In this document: positions 12,695-14,381 of the stretch, in pieces | How positions within the stretch are numbered: the first letter of the stretch is position 1 | Layout of the letters: each line of letters starts with the position of its first letter | Assembly: GCA_900772695.1 (NCBI GenBank) | Contig: CAAGRO010000305.1 | Location: 1-14,381, forward strand | Direction: 5' to 3' | DNA: 14,381 bases | Source of the DNA: an uncultured Oribacterium sp. | GTDB lineage: Bacteria; Bacillota; Clostridia; Lachnospirales; Lachnospiraceae | Position numbers and translations under genes: made by a program | The notes under the pieces: generated by a model | What the model saw: the letters and a program-made list of their open reading frames with translations, nothing else | What the model was told of the DNA's origin: nothing | Databases searched by the model: none

Positions 12695-14381
12695 TCATAC
12701 ATCAGATGGATGTTTCTTCACTTCGGAAGGCGGCATCTTTTCGGTCGCCGACTGCCCGGATGCCACGCCTGCAGCTGTCGTCTCCGTCTTCGTTTCCTGG
12801 GCCAATGCTGTCGGCCGCTGCTTCAAATGGCGTTTATGTACTGTCTTTTTCGGCTGAAAGGCCGGATCCTTCACCGCCTTCAGCACGACGATGGAGCGCG
12901 GCTCCACGGTGTACCGCGCCTCTGGGAGCAGCGTCTCCTCCGGATAGATGCCGTTCGTTTCCTCCATGGCGGTATCGATCACCGCGGCCCACTTCATGCC
13001 GAGCGGCGGATGCGCCAGCAGGAAGCTGTGCTTTTCCCAGTGCAAGTTGTAGAGCACGAGGAAGGTGTCGTCCCCGGCATAGGCACCGGCGTACATCACA
13101 CCGAGCTGCCGGCGGAAGTTTTCACTGTCCGGCCGCCAGGCGTTCTCGCCATGGAAGCTGATGTCCGGGATACCGACGGAGCGGTAGTCCATCTGACGAA
13201 GTGCTGTGCCCTGATGGAACACCGGATGCTGCTTCCGGAACTGAATCGCGTAGCGCGCGAAGTCGTAGAGCTCCCGATTCCGATCGATGAGCCGCCAGTC
13301 GAGCCAGTTCAGCGGATTATCCTGGCAGTACGGGTTATTGTTCCCGAGGCGGGACTGGCCGAACTCGTCGCCCGCATGGATCAGCGGCGTGCCCTGACTC
13401 AGCATCAGCAGCAGCCAGGCATTCCGCCACATCTTCTTCCGGAGAAGCTTGATGGACTTCTTCCGGGTCGGGCCCTCCTCCCCACAGTTCCAGCTGTAGT
13501 TCTGGTCGGTACCGTCGCGGTTGTCCTCATGATTCTCTTCGTTGTGCTTTCGATCATAGGAGAGGACATCCATCAGACTCATGCCCGAGACATTGGCCAT
13601 GTACTGGATGCTCGCCCGGTTCGACGGGTTCTCGCGCACGCGCTGCATGAGCGTCGGCAGCATGCTCTCGTCGCCCTTCAGGATACGGCGCATATCGTTC
13701 TGGAAGCCGTCGTTATAGTCCGCGAGGTAACGCCCCGGAGCGGCTGCCTGCGCAGCGCCATGGGTCGGCGTCTCCGGGATCTGTCCCTGCCAGCTGTCGG
13801 CCCAGATCTTGAAGCGGCTCAGCCACGGATCGCGGGCGATAACACCGTACGGCGCGGCGCCAATCAGGTGGATGCCGTCGACGTGATAGTGGATGCGCCA
13901 GTAGCGCATGACGTTCACGATGTGATCCGGGAGGGCTTCGTTTGTAAAGTACAGGTCGACCACGATCTCCATGCCGTGCGCGTGCAGGGTATGCACGAGC
14001 TTCCGGAACTCATTCCGCGGATTCTTGTGGTCGGAGGTGAAGCTCGATTTCGGCGCGAGCTGCAGGGCGTCCTTCGTGAAGCCCCAGTAGTTGATGCGGC
14101 CCGTCGGACGGAGCTCGACCTCGTATGGGTTATCATGTCCGTAGTCCGGGAGCATGACCTCGTTAAATTCGTACGGTGGCATCAGCTCGAGTGTCGTGAC
14201 GCCGAGCGCCTCGAGGTACGGAAGCTTCTCGAGGATACCCTGGAAGCTGCCCCGGAGCTCATGATCGAGGCCGGCGCTGTGGTGCTCGGTGAAGCCGCGC
14301 ACATGGAGACGGTAGATGATGCTGTCCTCGTACGGCAGGTCGAGCGCCCGGTCCTACGAGAAGAGGCAGCCTGCATCCGCC
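12695..14381 (-). CDS. GlgX/isoamylase-like GH13 protein, apparently catalytically dead; in-frame amber near window edge
   Basis: Related to GlgX and type I pullulanase-like debranching enzymes. Conserved family stretches are clear: YEDSIIYRLHVRGFT, the NYWGFTKDAL region, SWNCGEEGPT, QGTPLIHAGDEFG and NNNPYCQDNPLNWLDW. Counting from the GTG at 14302 as residue 1, the catalytic regions are all changed. Region I reads VVDLYFTN where NH is usual. Region II reads DGIHLIG, so the expected Arg and nucleophile Asp are H145 and I147. Region III reads WADSW, with D169 for Glu. Region IV has V238-S239 for His-Asp. Enzyme activity is therefore unlikely; a binding or scaffold role is inferred. A TAG at 14354-14356 interrupts the frame, though coding-like sequence (CLFS) continues to the edge. 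A basic tail (about 480-535) ends the protein. First of the operon with glgB and malQ. Confidence 0.82.

Overview
The window reads as a chromosome segment of a Gram-positive anaerobe of the Clostridia, most like a fairly GC-rich Lachnospiraceae. Three things point there. The block rho, rpmE, a DUF1385 membrane protein and prmC, all on the minus strand, is the usual clostridial order. Shine-Dalgarno sites are strong (AGGAGG, AAGGAG). Glycogen genes glgB and malQ are clustered with a GlgX-like GH13 protein. Assignment is by gene order and family only; no 16S or other marker is present.

Layout, left to right. Positions 1-2280 hold the end of the translation-related block on the minus strand: rpmE (ribosomal protein L31, with its own terminator), a DUF1385 membrane protein with a good promoter, a 21-codon small ORF with a strong ribosome binding site, and the first 129 codons of prmC, which runs off the left edge. 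Positions 2287-5030 hold an AT-richer islet that separates rpmE from rho. It has two minus-strand genes, an AlbA_2/HATPase_c_4 predicted regulator and an AAA-type ATPase. Each is preceded by its own array of short direct repeats spaced one helical turn apart (11 bp and 10 bp) that overlaps a promoter. A short vestige of a second AlbA_2-type gene start lies at the islet edge. Positions 5034-7485 hold rho with terminator, a long disordered repeat-bearing N-terminus, a leader of about 300 nt and a promoter. Positions 7457-8330 hold a mirror-image divergent promoter and a plus-strand membrane-anchored protein with Ig-like repeats. Positions 8335-14381 hold a minus-strand glycogen operon in the order GlgX-like, glgB, malQ.

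The glycogen genes would make branched alpha-glucan (GlgB) and rearrange maltodextrins (MalQ). The GlgX-like protein keeps the fold and several family motifs, but every catalytic residue I can align is replaced, so it looks like a pseudoenzyme. It also has an in-frame amber codon near the window edge. Rho and GlgB both carry long basic low-complexity tails (KRTTRARK repeats and KKTAAKK-like repeats).

The most interesting signal is the islet: two NTPase/regulator genes with winged-helix-like C-termini, each under a different helically phased operator-like array. This suggests self-regulating modules that diverged after duplication. Function is unknown.
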